NCBI GenBank assembly: GCA_025361705.1
Contig: JANYJW010000025.1
Location: 1-64,000 of the forward strand
DNA: 64,000 nt
Origin: Gemmatimonas sp.
GTDB taxonomy: Bacteria; Gemmatimonadota; Gemmatimonadetes; Gemmatimonadales; Gemmatimonadaceae
Reading direction: 5' to 3'
Shown here: in pieces, positions 8,804 through 18,339 of the stretch
Layout: the number at the start of each line of letters is the position of its first letter
Numbering within the stretch: the stretch's first letter is position 1
Position numbers and translations under genes: made by a program
Notes under the pieces: model-generated
Told to the model about the DNA's origin: nothing
Seen by the model: only the letters and a program-made list of their open reading frames with translations
The model's database searches: none

Positions 8804-10138
8804 TCAGAACCCACCCGTGGCCTGGCGGCCGCGGAAGCGAACACGCCCCTTCTTCATGAAGCCATCGTACTTGCGCAGCAACAGGTGCTGGTTCATCTGC
8901 GCGATGGTGTCGAGCGCGACGCCCACCACGATCAGCACCGACGTGCCGCCAAAGCGGAACGGGACGCTCATCGCATCGGCAATCCAGACCGGCAGCAGGG
9001 CGATGACCGTGAGGAAGATGGCGCCCGGCAGCGTGATGCGGCTCACCACCTCGTCGATGTACTCGGCGGTCTTCGCCCCCGGCTTGATGCCCGGAATGAA
9101 GCCGCCCTGCTTCTTCAGGTTCTCCGCGATGTCGACCGGATTGAAGATGATCGACGTGTAGAAGTACGTGAAGAACAGGATGAGCGCGGCCGAGAGTACG
9201 AAGTACAGCCCCGTGCCCGGCGCAAAGAGATCGGAGAAATCACGCATCCGCTCGTTGCCGCTGAACTGGGCGAGGGCGCCCGGCACGACAATCAGCGACT
9301 GTGCGAACACGATCGGCATCACGCCCGACGAGTTGATGCGCAACGGAATGAAATTGCGCGCCGCCTCGCGCATCCGGCCCCGCGCCATTGTGCGCTGCGG
9401 GATCTGAATGGCGATGCGCCGCGCCGCGAGCGTGATCGCCACGACACCGGCCACCACGGCGACCATCAGCGCCACCAGCGCGACCACCGCGAGCACGCTG
9501 ATCGAGCCCGTGCCGATGAACTTGAACGTCTGCACCGCGCTGGGCCAGAACCGCTCGACGATCGAGAAGAAGATCATCAGCGAAGCGCCGTTGCCGAGGC
9601 CGCGCTCGGTGATCTGCTCGCCCAGCCACATCACGAACATCGCGCCCGTCGTGAGGATCCAGGCCATCTCGAACTTGAAGCCGAAGCCCGGCGACTGCAC
9701 CGCGCCCTGCACCGACTCGGTGAACAGCGCGAAGCCCCACGCCTGCACCAGCGCCAGCATGATCGTCGCGTAGCGCGTGTACTGCGTGATCTTCTTTCGG
9801 CCCTCTTCGTCCTTCTGCATCTTCTCGACCGTCGGGAGCACCGCACCCGCGATCTGGGCAAAGATGGACGCCGAGATGTACGGCATGATGCCGAGGGCGA
9901 AGATGGTCGCCTTCGACAGGTTGCCGCCCACGAACAGGTCGTACAGGCCGAGGAGCCCGCCGCCGCCCTGCTGATTCTGGAAGAAATCCATCATCGCCAC
10001 CACGTCCACGCCGGGGGCGGTGACGTGGCTTCCCACCCGGTAGATCACCAGGCAGATGAAGGTGAAGATGATCTTCTCCCAGAGCTCCGGCGTACGATAG
10101 ATGTTCGCCAGCGTCGACGCGGGATTGGACTGGGCCAT
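8804..10138 (-). CDS. secY: preprotein translocase subunit SecY
   Basis: Channel-forming subunit (444 aa) of the SecYEG translocon in the inner membrane. It has ten hydrophobic helices and recognisable family segments such as the first helix after TPELWEKIIFT, PYISASI in helix 2 and the cytoplasmic loop GRMREAARNFIPLRI. It starts one base before the rplO stop ends, so the two genes abut without a gap. SecE is encoded at 53546-53767; SecG was not found here. Confidence 0.97.
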   Translation of the reverse strand: MAQSNPASTLANIYRTPELWEKIIFTFICLVIYRVGSHVTAPGVDVVAMMDFFQNQQGGGGLLGLYDLFVGGNLSKATIFALGIMPYISASIFAQIAGAVLPTVEKMQKDEEGRKKITQYTRYATIMLALVQAWGFALFTESVQGAVQSPGFGFKFEMAWILTTGAMFVMWLGEQITERGLGNGASLMIFFSIVERFWPSAVQTFKFIGTGSISVLAVVALVALMVAVVAGVVAITLAARRIAIQIPQRTMARGRMREAARNFIPLRINSSGVMPIVFAQSLIVVPGALAQFSGNERMRDFSDLFAPGTGLYFVLSAALILFFTYFYTSIIFNPVDIAENLKKQGGFIPGIKPGAKTAEYIDEVVSRITLPGAIFLTVIALLPVWIADAMSVPFRFGGTSVLIVVGVALDTIAQMNQHLLLRKYDGFMKKGRVRFRGRQATGGF

Positions 10139-10594
10139 TTATTCCTCGACCTTGCCGCCCGCGGCTTCGATCTTCGCCTTCGCGGCGGCGCTCACCTTGA
10201 GGCCGCGCAGCGTCACGGCACCCGTCAGCTCACCGTTGGCGAGCACCTTGGCCGGCCGGTTGCCGGTGACGATGCCGGCCGCAGCCAGCGACTCGAGCGT
10301 GATGTCGCCCGTCAGCGTGGCGATGTCGGCAAGGCCGACGACCTGATACGACACGCGAAACGGATTGGTGAAGCCGCGCTTCGGAATGCGGCGCGTCATC
10401 GGCATCTGGCCGCCCTCGAAGTGCGGCTTGCCGCCGCCCGGCCCGTGGTGGCCCGAGCGCGCCTTGATGCCCTTGTGACCCTTGCCCGACGTCTTGCCGG
10501 TGCCCGAACCCGGGCCGCGCCCGAGGCGCTTCCGGTTGCGGTGCGAGCCGGGCGCCGGCGCGAGGTTGCTGAGCGTGATCTTCTCGTTAGCCAT
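10139..10594 (-). CDS. rplO: 50S ribosomal protein L15
   Basis: Late-assembling 50S protein of 151 aa. The Gly/Arg/Lys-rich N-terminal arm contains GRGPGSGTGKTSGKGHKG, followed by the GFEGGQMP-like segment (here HFEGGQMPMTRRIPKRGF) that identifies L15. The globular C-terminal half is acidic at its end. It lies between rpmD (4-base gap) and secY, as in the classical spc order. Confidence 0.97.
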   Translation of the reverse strand: MANEKITLSNLAPAPGSHRNRKRLGRGPGSGTGKTSGKGHKGIKARSGHHGPGGGKPHFEGGQMPMTRRIPKRGFTNPFRVSYQVVGLADIATLTGDITLESLAAAGIVTGNRPAKVLANGELTGAVTLRGLKVSAAAKAKIEAAGGKVEE

Positions 10595-10598
10595 CGTA

Positions 10599-10850
10599 TT
10601 ACTCCTGCACCGGCGTCACTTCGACCAGATGACGCACGCGCTTGATCTGGCCGCGCAACGACGGCGAATCCTGGTGCACCACCATGCTCTGGTGGTGGCG
10701 GAGGCCGAGCGCCTCCAGCGTCAGCCGCATCACCTTCGGCTGGCCGGCGCCGCTGCGAACCTGCTTGATCTGCACCTTCCCCTCAGTCAGGGTGTTCGGC
10801 GCGGTCTTCTTGGGCCCCCGTCCGGGGTGCCACACGAATGTGCGGGGCAT
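10599..10850 (-). CDS. rpmD: 50S ribosomal protein L30
   Basis: L30 core KVQIKQVRSGAG...KVMRLTLEALGLRHHQ is clear. From the ATG at 10850 the protein is 83 aa, longer than the usual 58-62, with about 24 extra N-terminal residues. That ATG overlaps the rpsE stop (TAATG), which supports it. A GTG just before the core, preceded by GAGGGG, would give a normal-length protein and remains possible. Confidence 0.93.
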   Translation of the reverse strand: MPRTFVWHPGRGPKKTAPNTLTEGKVQIKQVRSGAGQPKVMRLTLEALGLRHHQSMVVHQDSPSLRGQIKRVRHLVEVTPVQE

Positions 10851-11665
10851 TAGACGATCTCCTTCGACTTCGCACGCGACCGGTAGCCGAGCGAGGACGG
10901 CTCGACGCCGCGTTCCCGCGCGATCTGCTCCACCGTCGTCAGCGACGACAGCCCGTCGAGGGCCGCGCGCACGAGGTTGAACGGGTTGGTGGATCCCAGC
11001 GACTTGGTGAGAATGTCGGTGATGCCGGCGCACTCCATCACGGCGCGCACCGCACCACCCGCAATCACGCCCGAGCCCGGTGCCGCCGGCTTCAGCATCA
11101 CTTCGGAGGCGCCATGCTTGCCCACGATCTCATGCGGAATCGTCGCACCCGTCGTCGGAATCTGTACCATGTTGCGACGCGCGGCCTCGACCGCCTTGCG
11201 CACCGCTTCGGACACTTCGTTGGCCTTGCCGCTCGCGATCCCCACCTTCCCCTGCCCATCGCCCACGGCGACGAGCGCGTTGAAGCTGAAGCGACGGCCG
11301 CCCTTCACGACCTTCGCGACGCGGTTGATGGCGACGACGTTCTCGACCAGATCGGAGCCTTCACGCTCCTCTCCCGGCCCGCCGCGACCACCGCCGCGCC
11401 CGTCGCGCCCGCCCGGTCCACCATCACGGCCACCCCGGCCGCCTCCCGGACCTCCGCGCCCGGCGCCCGGACCACCACGGCCGGCACCTGGGCCGCCACG
11501 GCCGCCACCACCCGGTGCGCCACGGCCACGCCCGGGCGTGCCACCCGGACCACCGCGACCACGCCCGGCACCGCCGCCGCCCACTGGGCCACGGCTCTGG
11601 GGACGCGGGGCGCTCGGCGTGTTACCGCCGGCATGATGCGTCGTTACGCTCTTCTCGTCGGCCAT
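10850..11665 (-). CDS. rpsE: 30S ribosomal protein S5 with long Gly/Arg-rich N-terminal extension
   Basis: S5 helps decoding fidelity at the 30S body-head interface. The core (about 104-271) has [22 protein letters not shown] and [19 protein letters not shown]. Before it lies a 100-residue extension, about 26-98 of which is almost only Gly, Arg, Pro and Ala in RGGPG-type repeats, so the protein is 271 aa instead of about 165. ATG at 11665 follows the rplR stop by 1 base and has GGAG 9 bases upstream; a further ATG at 11698 lies inside rplR and was not used. Confidence 0.97.
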   Translation of the reverse strand: MADEKSVTTHHAGGNTPSAPRPQSRGPVGGGGAGRGRGGPGGTPGRGRGAPGGGGRGGPGAGRGGPGAGRGGPGGGRGGRDGGPGGRDGRGGGRGGPGEEREGSDLVENVVAINRVAKVVKGGRRFSFNALVAVGDGQGKVGIASGKANEVSEAVRKAVEAARRNMVQIPTTGATIPHEIVGKHGASEVMLKPAAPGSGVIAGGAVRAVMECAGITDILTKSLGSTNPFNLVRAALDGLSSLTTVEQIARERGVEPSSLGYRSRAKSKEIV

Positions 11666-11666
11666 A

Positions 11667-12020
11667 TCAGAACTCCAGCCCGGCTTCCCGGGCGCCATCG
11701 GCCACCGCTTTCACGCGGCCCGTGTACTGGTACCCAGCACGGTCGAACACGACCTTGCTGATGCCGGCGGCCTTGGCCTGCACGGCGATCTTCTTCCCCA
11801 CCTCGACCGACTTCGCGGACTTCTTCCCCTCGATGCCGCCATCCGTCACGGTCATCAGGGTGTGGCGCGCGACGTCGTCGACGAGCTGGGCATAGATATG
11901 CTTGAGCGAACGGAACACCACGAGGCGCGGACGCTCCGCCGTTCCCGTGACCTTCTTCCGCACGCGCAGGTGGCGGCGCGCACGGCGCTCCGGACCCGTC
12001 TTCGGTGAACGCTTCGACAT
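11667..12020 (-). CDS. rplR: 50S ribosomal protein L18
   Basis: 5S rRNA-binding protein of 117 aa, normal length. The basic N-terminus [12 protein letters not shown] is followed by [20 protein letters not shown] and ends GAREAGLEF, the usual L18 tail. The ATG overlaps the rplF stop by one base (TAATG), consistent with coupled translation. Confidence 0.97.
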   Translation of the reverse strand: MSKRSPKTGPERRARRHLRVRKKVTGTAERPRLVVFRSLKHIYAQLVDDVARHTLMTVTDGGIEGKKSAKSVEVGKKIAVQAKAAGISKVVFDRAGYQYTGRVKAVADGAREAGLEF

Positions 12021-12559
12021 TACTTGCCTCCCGCCTTACCGGCCTTGCGCCGGATCTGCTCGCCCGCGTATCGGACGCCCTTGCCCTTGTATGGCTCAGG
12101 CTTCCGCAATGACCGGATCTCCGCGGCCACCTGGCCGACGATCTCCTTGTTCGTGCCCTCGACCACCACCTGCGTCGGCACCGGAGCCGTCAGCTTGATG
12201 CCGACGGGCGCCTTGAACTCGATCTGGTGCGAGTAGCCCAGCGAAAAGAGCAGCCCGTACGGCTTCACTTCCGCCTTGTAGCCCACGCCCGTGATCTCGA
12301 GCTGGCGCACATAGCCCTTGGTCACGCCCTCGACCATGTTGGCGACCAGCGTGCGCGACAGGCCGTGGAGCGCCTTGTGCCCCGGATCATCCGACGGGCG
12401 AATGACCGCCACCTTGTTCCCTTCGACCGTGAACGACATCGCCGGATTGAAATTCCGGCTCAACTCGCCCTTCGGCCCCTTCACCGTGACATGCGATCCA
12501 GCGACGGTCACCGTCACGCCAGCCGGAATGTCCACGGGGAGCTTGCCAATACGCGACAT
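12020..12559 (-). CDS. rplF: 50S ribosomal protein L6
   Basis: Two-domain 50S protein (179 aa) near the factor-binding site. It begins [15 protein letters not shown] and carries the C-terminal rRNA-binding signature [14 protein letters not shown]. Length is typical. It lies 11 bases after rpsH and overlaps rplR by one base. Confidence 0.98.
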   Translation of the reverse strand: MSRIGKLPVDIPAGVTVTVAGSHVTVKGPKGELSRNFNPAMSFTVEGNKVAVIRPSDDPGHKALHGLSRTLVANMVEGVTKGYVRQLEITGVGYKAEVKPYGLLFSLGYSHQIEFKAPVGIKLTAPVPTQVVVEGTNKEIVGQVAAEIRSLRKPEPYKGKGVRYAGEQIRRKAGKAGGK

Positions 12560-12570
12560 GTGCGGGCCCC

Positions 12571-12972
12571 CTACCAGACGATGGCAAGGAGCTCGCCACC
12601 GGTGCGCGCCTGGCGCGCCTGGCGGTCGGTCATCAGCCCCTGCGAGGTGGACAGGATGGCGACGCCCAGCCCGTTGCGAACGCGCGGAATCTTCGTCACG
12701 CCGACGTACCTGCGCAGACCAGGACTCGAGACGCGCTGCAGCTGCCGGATGACCGGCTGGCCGCCCTGCGCGTACTTGAGAATCACGCGCAGCAGGGTCG
12801 TCCCCTGCTCCGTCGTGACATGCTTGTAGTCCGTGATGAAGTGCGTCTCCTTGAGGAGGCGGGCGATTTCGGTCTTCACCTTCGAAGCCGGCATGTCCAC
12901 GCGGCGGTGCTTCGACGAGACAGCGTTCCGGATTCGCGTGAGCATATCAGCGATGGGATCGGTCATGCTCAT
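12571..12972 (-). CDS. rpsH: 30S ribosomal protein S8
   Basis: Primary binder of 16S rRNA helix 21 (133 aa), starting MTDPIADMLTRIRNA after an initial Met-Ser. The C-terminal STSQGLMTDRQAR is the S8 signature; Gly-to-other changes are not seen. In E. coli S8 represses its own operon through a mimic near rplE; no such site could be confirmed here. The rpsN-rpsH gap (13094-12973) holds a heptad palindrome. Confidence 0.97.
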   Translation of the reverse strand: MSMTDPIADMLTRIRNAVSSKHRRVDMPASKVKTEIARLLKETHFITDYKHVTTEQGTTLLRVILKYAQGGQPVIRQLQRVSSPGLRRYVGVTKIPRVRNGLGVAILSTSQGLMTDRQARQARTGGELLAIVW

Positions 12973-13033
12973 GGTAGTTCTCTGATCTCCTCTGGTTTCC
13001 GTCGTCGACGGACCTGTAGGAAGTGGGGAAAGG

Positions 13034-13086
13034 GATGGCAGACTTCAGATGGCTGATGGCAGGTCTGCCATCGGACGTCCGCCATC
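13034..13086. repeat. heptad palindrome element (rpsN-rpsH gap)
   Basis: Left arm units GATGGCA (13034), GACTTCA (13041), GATGGCT (13048) and GATGGCA (13055) are followed by a short GGTC centre and right arm units TGCCATC (13066), GGACGTC (13073) and CGCCATC (13080). GATGGCAGAC at 13034-13043 and GTCTGCCATC at 13063-13072 are a perfect 10-bp inverted repeat. It starts 9 bases beyond the rpsN stop, inside the transcribed operon, so it could fold in the mRNA. The same design recurs at 20353-20446 and 52874-52936. Confidence 0.85.
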
Positions 13087-13094
13087 AGGCAGCC

Positions 13095-13400
13095 TTACCA
13101 GCTGGCCTTGCGAACACCCGGCAACAAGCCGTTGTTCGCCATCTCGCGCAGCGCAATGCGGCTCAACCCGAATGCACTCTCGAACCCGCGCGACCGGCCC
13201 GTCATCTGGCAGCGGTTGCGGATGCGCGTCTTTGACGAGTTGCGCGGCAACCGCTGCAACGCGAACTGCGCCGCCGTCTTCTCGTCGTCCGACGCGCTCG
13301 GGTTCTGGATCACCGCCTTCAGCGCCTTCCGCTTTGCGGCGTAGCGCTGGGTGAGCTGCTTGCGGCGCTCGTTCTTCTCGATGCTGCTCTTCTTGGCCAT
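13095..13400 (-). CDS. rpsN: 30S ribosomal protein S14 (zinc-independent form)
   Basis: A 101-residue S14 beginning [16 protein letters not shown]. The C-terminal [13 protein letters not shown] has a single Cys, not the CxxC pairs of the short zinc form, so this is the long, zinc-free type. It assembles in the 30S head. It is preceded by rplE (12-base gap), the normal spc position. Confidence 0.97.
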   Translation of the reverse strand: MAKKSSIEKNERRKQLTQRYAAKRKALKAVIQNPSASDDEKTAAQFALQRLPRNSSKTRIRNRCQMTGRSRGFESAFGLSRIALREMANNGLLPGVRKASW

Positions 13401-13412
13401 GATCCGGTCCGG

Positions 13413-14102
13413 TTAGTGCTTGACCACAACGGGCTTCTCGTCGCCGCGGAACGGCATCCCGAGCTCGCGCAGCAGCGCGAGGGCCTGGTCGTCCTTCGTC
13501 GTCGTCGTCACGAAAGTGATGTCCATCCCGTGGATCTGCTCTACTTGATCGTAGTTGATCTCCGGGAAGATCATCTGTTCCTTGACGCCCATCGAATAGT
13601 TGCCACGCCCGTCAAACGAGCGCGTCGACAGCCCGCGGAAGTCACGCACGCGCGGCAGCGTCGTCGACACAAACCGGTCGAGGAACTCCCACATGCGCGC
13701 GCCGCGCAACGTCACGCTCGCGCCCACTTCCTGGCCCTCGCGCAGGCCGAAGTTGGCAATCGACTTCTTTGCCTTCTTCCGCACCGCCTTCTGTCCGCTG
13801 ATCACCGCCAACTCGTCCACCACGGTGTCCAGCACCTTCGGCGTCTTGATCGCCTCGCCCATGCCCACATTCAGCACGATCTTCTCGAGCTGCGGGATCT
13901 GGTGCAGGTTGGTCAACCCGAACTGCGCCGACAGCTTGGCGCGCACGGTGTTCACGTAATAGTCGCGCAGACGCGGCGCCGGCACAGGGAGCTTGTCGCC
14001 CTTGTGCGACGTGGGGATCATGGAACTCCCCTTCTCGCCCTTGCCTGCCTTCGCGCCGCTCTTCGTTCCCTTGCCGGCGTCCTTCTTTTCCTTCGTTGCC
14101 AT
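13413..14102 (-). CDS. rplE: 50S ribosomal protein L5 with Lys-rich N-terminal extension
   Basis: 5S rRNA-binding protein contacting the P-site tRNA. The core (from about residue 42, PRLRDYYV) includes IPQLEKIVLNVGMGEA, SGQKAVRKKAKKSIANFGLR and the family end MDITFVTTTTKDDQALALL. At 229 aa it is about 45 residues longer than usual because of a Lys/Gly/Ala-rich start (MATKEKKDAGKGTKSG). A downstream ATG at residue 28 (MIPTSHKGD) could be the true start, but the ATG at 14102 is used as the longest supported one. Confidence 0.95.
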   Translation of the reverse strand: MATKEKKDAGKGTKSGAKAGKGEKGSSMIPTSHKGDKLPVPAPRLRDYYVNTVRAKLSAQFGLTNLHQIPQLEKIVLNVGMGEAIKTPKVLDTVVDELAVISGQKAVRKKAKKSIANFGLREGQEVGASVTLRGARMWEFLDRFVSTTLPRVRDFRGLSTRSFDGRGNYSMGVKEQMIFPEINYDQVEQIHGMDITFVTTTTKDDQALALLRELGMPFRGDEKPVVVKH

Positions 14103-14118
14103 CAGTCAGTCCTCGGCC

Positions 14119-14517
14119 TTAGCGGTTGCGCGGAATCGCGTCGCCGCTCTTCACGCTGATCCGCTCCTTCGTGCCGTCGGTATCGATCCGGCGACGCGTC
14201 CGCGTCGGGGCTCCCGACTTCGGATCGAGCAGCATCACGTTGGAGACGTGCACCGGCGCCGGCATCTCGATGATGCCCGACTGCTCCTCGGCGTTGCGCG
14301 CCTTGCGGTGCTTCTTCACGATGTTGACGCCATCAATCACCACGCGCGACGTCTTGGGCAGCACGCGGATGATCTTCCCTTCCTTCCCCTTGTCCTCGCC
14401 GCGCATCACGCGCACGGTGTCACCCTTCGTCACCGGCAGCGCCTCGCGCTCGGCGTTGATCGCATGGCGCCGCGTCAGGCGCGCGCCCATGGTCTTTTGG
14501 TGCCGCAACTTGCGCAT
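14119..14517 (-). CDS. rplX: 50S ribosomal protein L24
   Basis: Assembly-initiating 50S protein. Its KOW motif VTKGDTVRVMRGEDKGKEGK is preceded by about 28 basic residues that most L24 proteins lack, giving 132 aa. The rest (VNIVKKHRKAR, PAPVHVSNVMLLDP) is typical. The stop of rplN and the start of rplX abut, so the pair is probably coupled. Confidence 0.96.
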   Translation of the reverse strand: MRKLRHQKTMGARLTRRHAINAEREALPVTKGDTVRVMRGEDKGKEGKIIRVLPKTSRVVIDGVNIVKKHRKARNAEEQSGIIEMPAPVHVSNVMLLDPKSGAPTRTRRRIDTDGTKERISVKSGDAIPRNR

Positions 14518-14886
14518 TTAGAGAACCTCCGGCGCCAGCGAGACGATCTTCATGTATTTCTTCTCGCGCAGCTCGCGGGCCACCGGTCCGAAAATACGCG
14601 TCGCCCGCGGCTCGCCCTTGTCATCGATGATCACCACGGCGTTCTCGTCGAACCGGATGTAGCTCCCGTCCTTGCGGCGGGTCTCCTTCACCGTGCGCAC
14701 CACCACCGCGCGCGCGACGTCCGACTTCTTCACCGTCCCGTTCGGCAGCGCGTCCTTCACCGCCACGATCACCTGGTCGCCCAGGCGCGCGTAACGGCGG
14801 CGCGTGCCGCCGAGCACGCGGATCACCAGCGCGCGCTTGGCGCCGCTGTTGTCCGCAACCTTTACGACGGATTCCTGTTGAATCAT
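14518..14886 (-). CDS. rplN: 50S ribosomal protein L14
   Basis: Conserved 122-aa protein at the subunit interface. Begins [20 protein letters not shown] and carries the signature GVARAVVV-like segment (here [16 protein letters not shown]) with the end [15 protein letters not shown]. Length is exactly that of bacterial L14. Confidence 0.98.
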   Translation of the reverse strand: MIQQESVVKVADNSGAKRALVIRVLGGTRRRYARLGDQVIVAVKDALPNGTVKKSDVARAVVVRTVKETRRKDGSYIRFDENAVVIIDDKGEPRATRIFGPVARELREKKYMKIVSLAPEVL

Positions 14887-14898
14887 GGTCGGATCCCC

Positions 14899-15180
14899 TT
14901 ACTGCGCGCGTTCGAGAATTTCGACCACGCGCCACCGCTTGTCCTTGGACAGCGGGCGGGTCTCGGTGATCCGCACCACATCGCCGACCTTCGCCGAGTT
15001 CTGCTCGTCGTGGGCCTTCAACCGCGTGGTCCGGGTCACCATCTTGCCGTAGACCGGGTGCGGCACGCGACGCTCGATCGCCACCACCACCGTCTTCTGC
15101 ATCTTGTCGCTGACCACCTTGCCGGTGCGCACCTTGCGCGTCGGACGGGCAGCCGCCTCAGCCTTCGTCTGTTCAGCCAT
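14899..15180 (-). CDS. rpsQ: 30S ribosomal protein S17
   Basis: Primary 16S rRNA-binding OB-fold protein (93 aa). The core [20 protein letters not shown]...[24 protein letters not shown] is unmistakable. About 15 residues rich in Ala/Glu/Lys precede it. Lies between rpmC (15-base gap) and rplN. Confidence 0.97.
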   Translation of the reverse strand: MAEQTKAEAAARPTRKVRTGKVVSDKMQKTVVVAIERRVPHPVYGKMVTRTTRLKAHDEQNSAKVGDVVRITETRPLSKDKRWRVVEILERAQ

Positions 15181-15195
15181 GGGTCATTCCTCGGG

Positions 15196-15398
15196 TCAGC
15201 GGCCAGCGGCCGCGCCCGCGGCCTTCTCGCGCAGCACGGTCTTGAGTCGCGCGATGTCCTTGCGGATCACGCGCAGGCGCAGCGGGTCTTCCAGCGGTTC
15301 GGTTGCGCCCCGGAACCGCAGGCGGAACCGCTCTTCTTCCAGCTCCTTCACGCGCGCCTCAATCTCGGCAGCGCTCAGGTCGCGAATCTGTCCGGCCT

Positions 15399-15402
<4 letters not shown>
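15196..15402 (-). CDS. rpmC: 50S ribosomal protein L29
   Basis: Small helical protein (68 aa) at the tunnel exit, where SRP and trigger factor dock. [30 protein letters not shown] and [16 protein letters not shown] are typical. Its ATG overlaps the rplP stop by 4 bases. Confidence 0.96.
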
Positions 15403-15821
<419 letters not shown>

Positions 15822-15832
15822 CGGTCAGTTCC

Positions 15833-16507
15833 TCACGCGTCGGACGAATACGTGGAGCTGCCCTTGTGGCCGTCCACCATCTCGCCCTTGAAGACCCAGA
15901 CCTTCACGCCAATCGTCCCGAAGGTCGTCTTGGCCGTGCTGGTCGCATAATCGATGTCGGCGCGCAGCGTGTGCAGCGGCACCCGCCCTTCGCGGTACCC
16001 CTCCACGCGCGCGATCTCGGCCCCGCCCAGGCGCCCGCCGCACTTCACCTTGATGCCTTCCGCGCCCATGCGCATCGCGCTCTGCACCGCGCGCTTCATG
16101 GCGCGACGGAACGAGATGCGCTGCGCCAGCTGGGCGGCGATGTTGTCGGCGACCAGCTGCGCCTCGATCTCGGGGCGCTTGATCTCCTCGACATTGATGC
16201 CGACGTCCTTGCCCGTGATCTGCTGCAGCTCGGACTTCAGCTTCTCCACCTCTTCGCCCTTCTTGCCAATCACCACGCCCGGACGCCCGGTATGCAAGGT
16301 CACCACGACCTTGCCCGGCTTGCGGTCGATGATGATGTCGGCGATGGCCGGGCTCGCATTCCCCGGAAAACGCCGCAGGCGCAGGTACTTCCGGAGCAGG
16401 TCATCCTCCTTCACCAGCAGCGGATAGTCCTTCGTCGCAAACCAGCGCGACCGCCAATCCTTGGTGATGCCAAGGCGGAAGCCGATCGGATTAGTCTTCT
16501 GTCCCAT
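15833..16507 (-). CDS. rpsC: 30S ribosomal protein S3
   Basis: mRNA entry-channel protein of 224 aa with [14 protein letters not shown], a KH domain containing [13 protein letters not shown], and the C-terminal [23 protein letters not shown] at 16507 overlaps the rplV stop by one base; frames extending upstream fall inside rplV and were rejected. Confidence 0.98.
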   Translation of the reverse strand: MGQKTNPIGFRLGITKDWRSRWFATKDYPLLVKEDDLLRKYLRLRRFPGNASPAIADIIIDRKPGKVVVTLHTGRPGVVIGKKGEEVEKLKSELQQITGKDVGINVEEIKRPEIEAQLVADNIAAQLAQRISFRRAMKRAVQSAMRMGAEGIKVKCGGRLGGAEIARVEGYREGRVPLHTLRADIDYATSTAKTTFGTIGVKVWVFKGEMVDGHKGSSTYSSDA

Positions 16508-16866
16508 TAGCGCCCTTCCTTCTCGGCCACGATGATTTCCACGTGGCTGGTCCGCTTGTGCATGGGGGTCGCCCGGCCCATGGCCGCCGGCGTCCACCGC
16601 TTGAGCTTCTGGCCTTCGTTGACGATCGCCAACTTGATGTACAGCCGGTCCACATCGAGCGACGCGTTCGTCGCCCGGGCGGCCTGCTCCGCGTTCGCGA
16701 CGGCGCTCTTGAGCACCTTCGAGATCTGCTTCGCGGCGTGCTTCTTGGAAAACTGGAGCAACGCGAGCGCGTCATTCACCCCAAGCCCGCGGATCTGGTC
16801 GATGACCAGCCGCATCTTGTAGGGGCTCTGCCGCGCCGTGCGCTGGATCGCGCGTGCCTCGGACAT
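16507..16866 (-). CDS. rplV: 50S ribosomal protein L22
   Basis: 119-aa protein lining the exit tunnel with a long beta hairpin. The hairpin region [24 protein letters not shown] and the helical core [21 protein letters not shown] identify it. Positioned between rpsS (3-base gap) and rpsC. Confidence 0.97.
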   Translation of the reverse strand: MSEARAIQRTARQSPYKMRLVIDQIRGLGVNDALALLQFSKKHAAKQISKVLKSAVANAEQAARATNASLDVDRLYIKLAIVNEGQKLKRWTPAAMGRATPMHKRTSHVEIIVAEKEGR

Positions 16867-16869
16867 GGC

Positions 16870-17196
16870 TTACTTCCCTCCCTTGGCGGGCGCGGCCGCA
16901 GCCGCAGCCGGCTTGGCCTTGGAGTCGGACGCCTTGCCCGCTGCCGTGTGCCCGCGGAACAGGCGCGTCGGCGAGAACTCGCCGAGCTTGTGTCCCACCA
17001 TGTTTTCGGTCACGTACACCGGGATGAACTTGTTCCCGTTATGCACCGCAAACGTGTGCCCCACGAAATCGGGGAGCACGGTGCTCGCGCGCGACCACGT
17101 CTTGACGACCTTCTTCTCGTTGCGGGCGTTCATGCCCAGGACCTTCTTCATGAGGCTTTCCTGGATGAACGGGCCCTTCTTGATGCTGCGTGCCAT
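16870..17196 (-). CDS. rpsS: 30S ribosomal protein S19 with Ala/Lys C-terminal tail
   Basis: 30S head protein contacting S13 and t[38 protein letters not shown] and [16 protein letters not shown] are canonical. At 108 aa it exceeds the usual 90-93 by an Ala/Lys-rich tail (from about residue 90), one of several low-complexity tails in this cluster. Confidence 0.97.
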   Translation of the reverse strand: MARSIKKGPFIQESLMKKVLGMNARNEKKVVKTWSRASTVLPDFVGHTFAVHNGNKFIPVYVTENMVGHKLGEFSPTRLFRGHTAAGKASDSKAKPAAAAAAPAKGGK

Positions 17197-17211
17197 ATAT
17201 GGATGTCCCGG

Positions 17212-18045
17212 TTAGCTCTGCGTGGCCTTGCCGCGCTTCCGGCCGCGGACGATCAGGCGCTGCGACGGCTTCTTCTTGTTGCGCGTCTTCACGCCTTCCT
17301 TCTTGCCCCACGGGCTCACCACGTTCCGACCGCCGCGCGTGCGGCCGCCATGCGGGTGATCCACCGGGTTCATCACTTCACCGCGCACCTTCGGACGGCG
17401 ACCGGCCCAGCGCGTCGCGCCTGCCTTGCCCGCCGACTTCAGCTCGTGCTCGGAGTTGCCGACCTCGCCGACCGTCGCCAGGCAGTTGCCGTGGATCAGG
17501 CGCATCTCGGTCGACGCCATGCGCAGCGTCACGTATTCGCCTTCCTTCGCGACCACCTGCACGCTCGTCCCGGCCGCGCGCGCCATCTGCCCGCCCTTGC
17601 CCGGAATCAGCTCGACGTTGTGCACCGCGGTGCCCAGCGGCACCTCGCGCAGCGGCATCGCGTTGCCCGTGCGGACGTCCGCACCCGGCCCCGACGTCAC
17701 CGTGTCGCCCACCGACAGCCCCTTGGGGTGCAGGATGTAGCGCACTTCCCCGTCCGCATACGTCACCAGCGCAATGCGCGCCGAGCGGTTGGGGTCGTAT
17801 TCGATGTGCGTGACCGTCGCGATCACGCCGTGCTTGTTGCGCTTGAAGTCGATGACGCGATAGTTGCGCTTGTGACCGCCGCCACGACGCCGCATGGCGA
17901 TGTGGCCGTGGTTGTCGCGGCCGCCCGACTTCTTGAGCGGTTCGGTGAGCGACTTCTCCGACGTCGACCGCGTGATCGTGTCGAAATCCGACACGCTGCG
18001 GAAGCGCGAAGAGGCCGTGACCGGCTTGAACTGACGGATGCCCAT
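17212..18045 (-). CDS. rplB: 50S ribosomal protein L2
   Basis: Largest 50S core protein (277 aa), needed for peptidyl transferase assembly. It begins [21 protein letters not shown], includes [20 protein letters not shown] and the universally conserved [23 protein letters not shown] containing the essential His. Lies 3 bases after rplW. Confidence 0.98.
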   Translation of the reverse strand: MGIRQFKPVTASSRFRSVSDFDTITRSTSEKSLTEPLKKSGGRDNHGHIAMRRRGGGHKRNYRVIDFKRNKHGVIATVTHIEYDPNRSARIALVTYADGEVRYILHPKGLSVGDTVTSGPGADVRTGNAMPLREVPLGTAVHNVELIPGKGGQMARAAGTSVQVVAKEGEYVTLRMASTEMRLIHGNCLATVGEVGNSEHELKSAGKAGATRWAGRRPKVRGEVMNPVDHPHGGRTRGGRNVVSPWGKKEGVKTRNKKKPSQRLIVRGRKRGKATQS

Positions 18046-18048
18046 GGC

Positions 18049-18336
18049 TTAGCCCTCAAAGATCTCGATCGTGTCGCCCTGGCGGAGCTTCACGATGGCC
18101 TTCTTCCAGCGCGGACGGAGTCCGGCGCTCTGCCCCACGCGACGCGTCTTGCCGCGCTGCTGGGAGGTCCAGACACCGGTGACATGCACGCCGAACAACG
18201 ACTCGATGGCCTGCTTGATGGCCAGCTTGTTCGCGTCGGGATGGACTTCAAACGTGTACTCGCCCCGGTCCTGGAACGCCGCCGAACTCTTCTCGGTGAC
18301 GATGGGGCGCACGATGGTGCGATACGTGGTTGGCAT
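18049..18336 (-). CDS. rplW: 50S ribosomal protein L23
   Basis: 95-aa tunnel-exit protein and docking site for trigger factor and SRP. RPIVTEKSSAAFQDRGEYTFEV and FGVHVTGVWTSQQRGKTRRVG are typical. Three bases separate it from rplD, as expected for the S10 operon. Confidence 0.97.
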   Translation of the reverse strand: MPTTYRTIVRPIVTEKSSAAFQDRGEYTFEVHPDANKLAIKQAIESLFGVHVTGVWTSQQRGKTRRVGQSAGLRPRWKKAIVKLRQGDTIEIFEG

Positions 18337-18339
18337 GGA

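Noticed and set aside
10851-11033. Longer L30 (144 codons) reaching into rpsE
   Set aside because: The added part is out-of-frame rpsE coding sequence without L30 similarity; TAATG coupling supports 10850.
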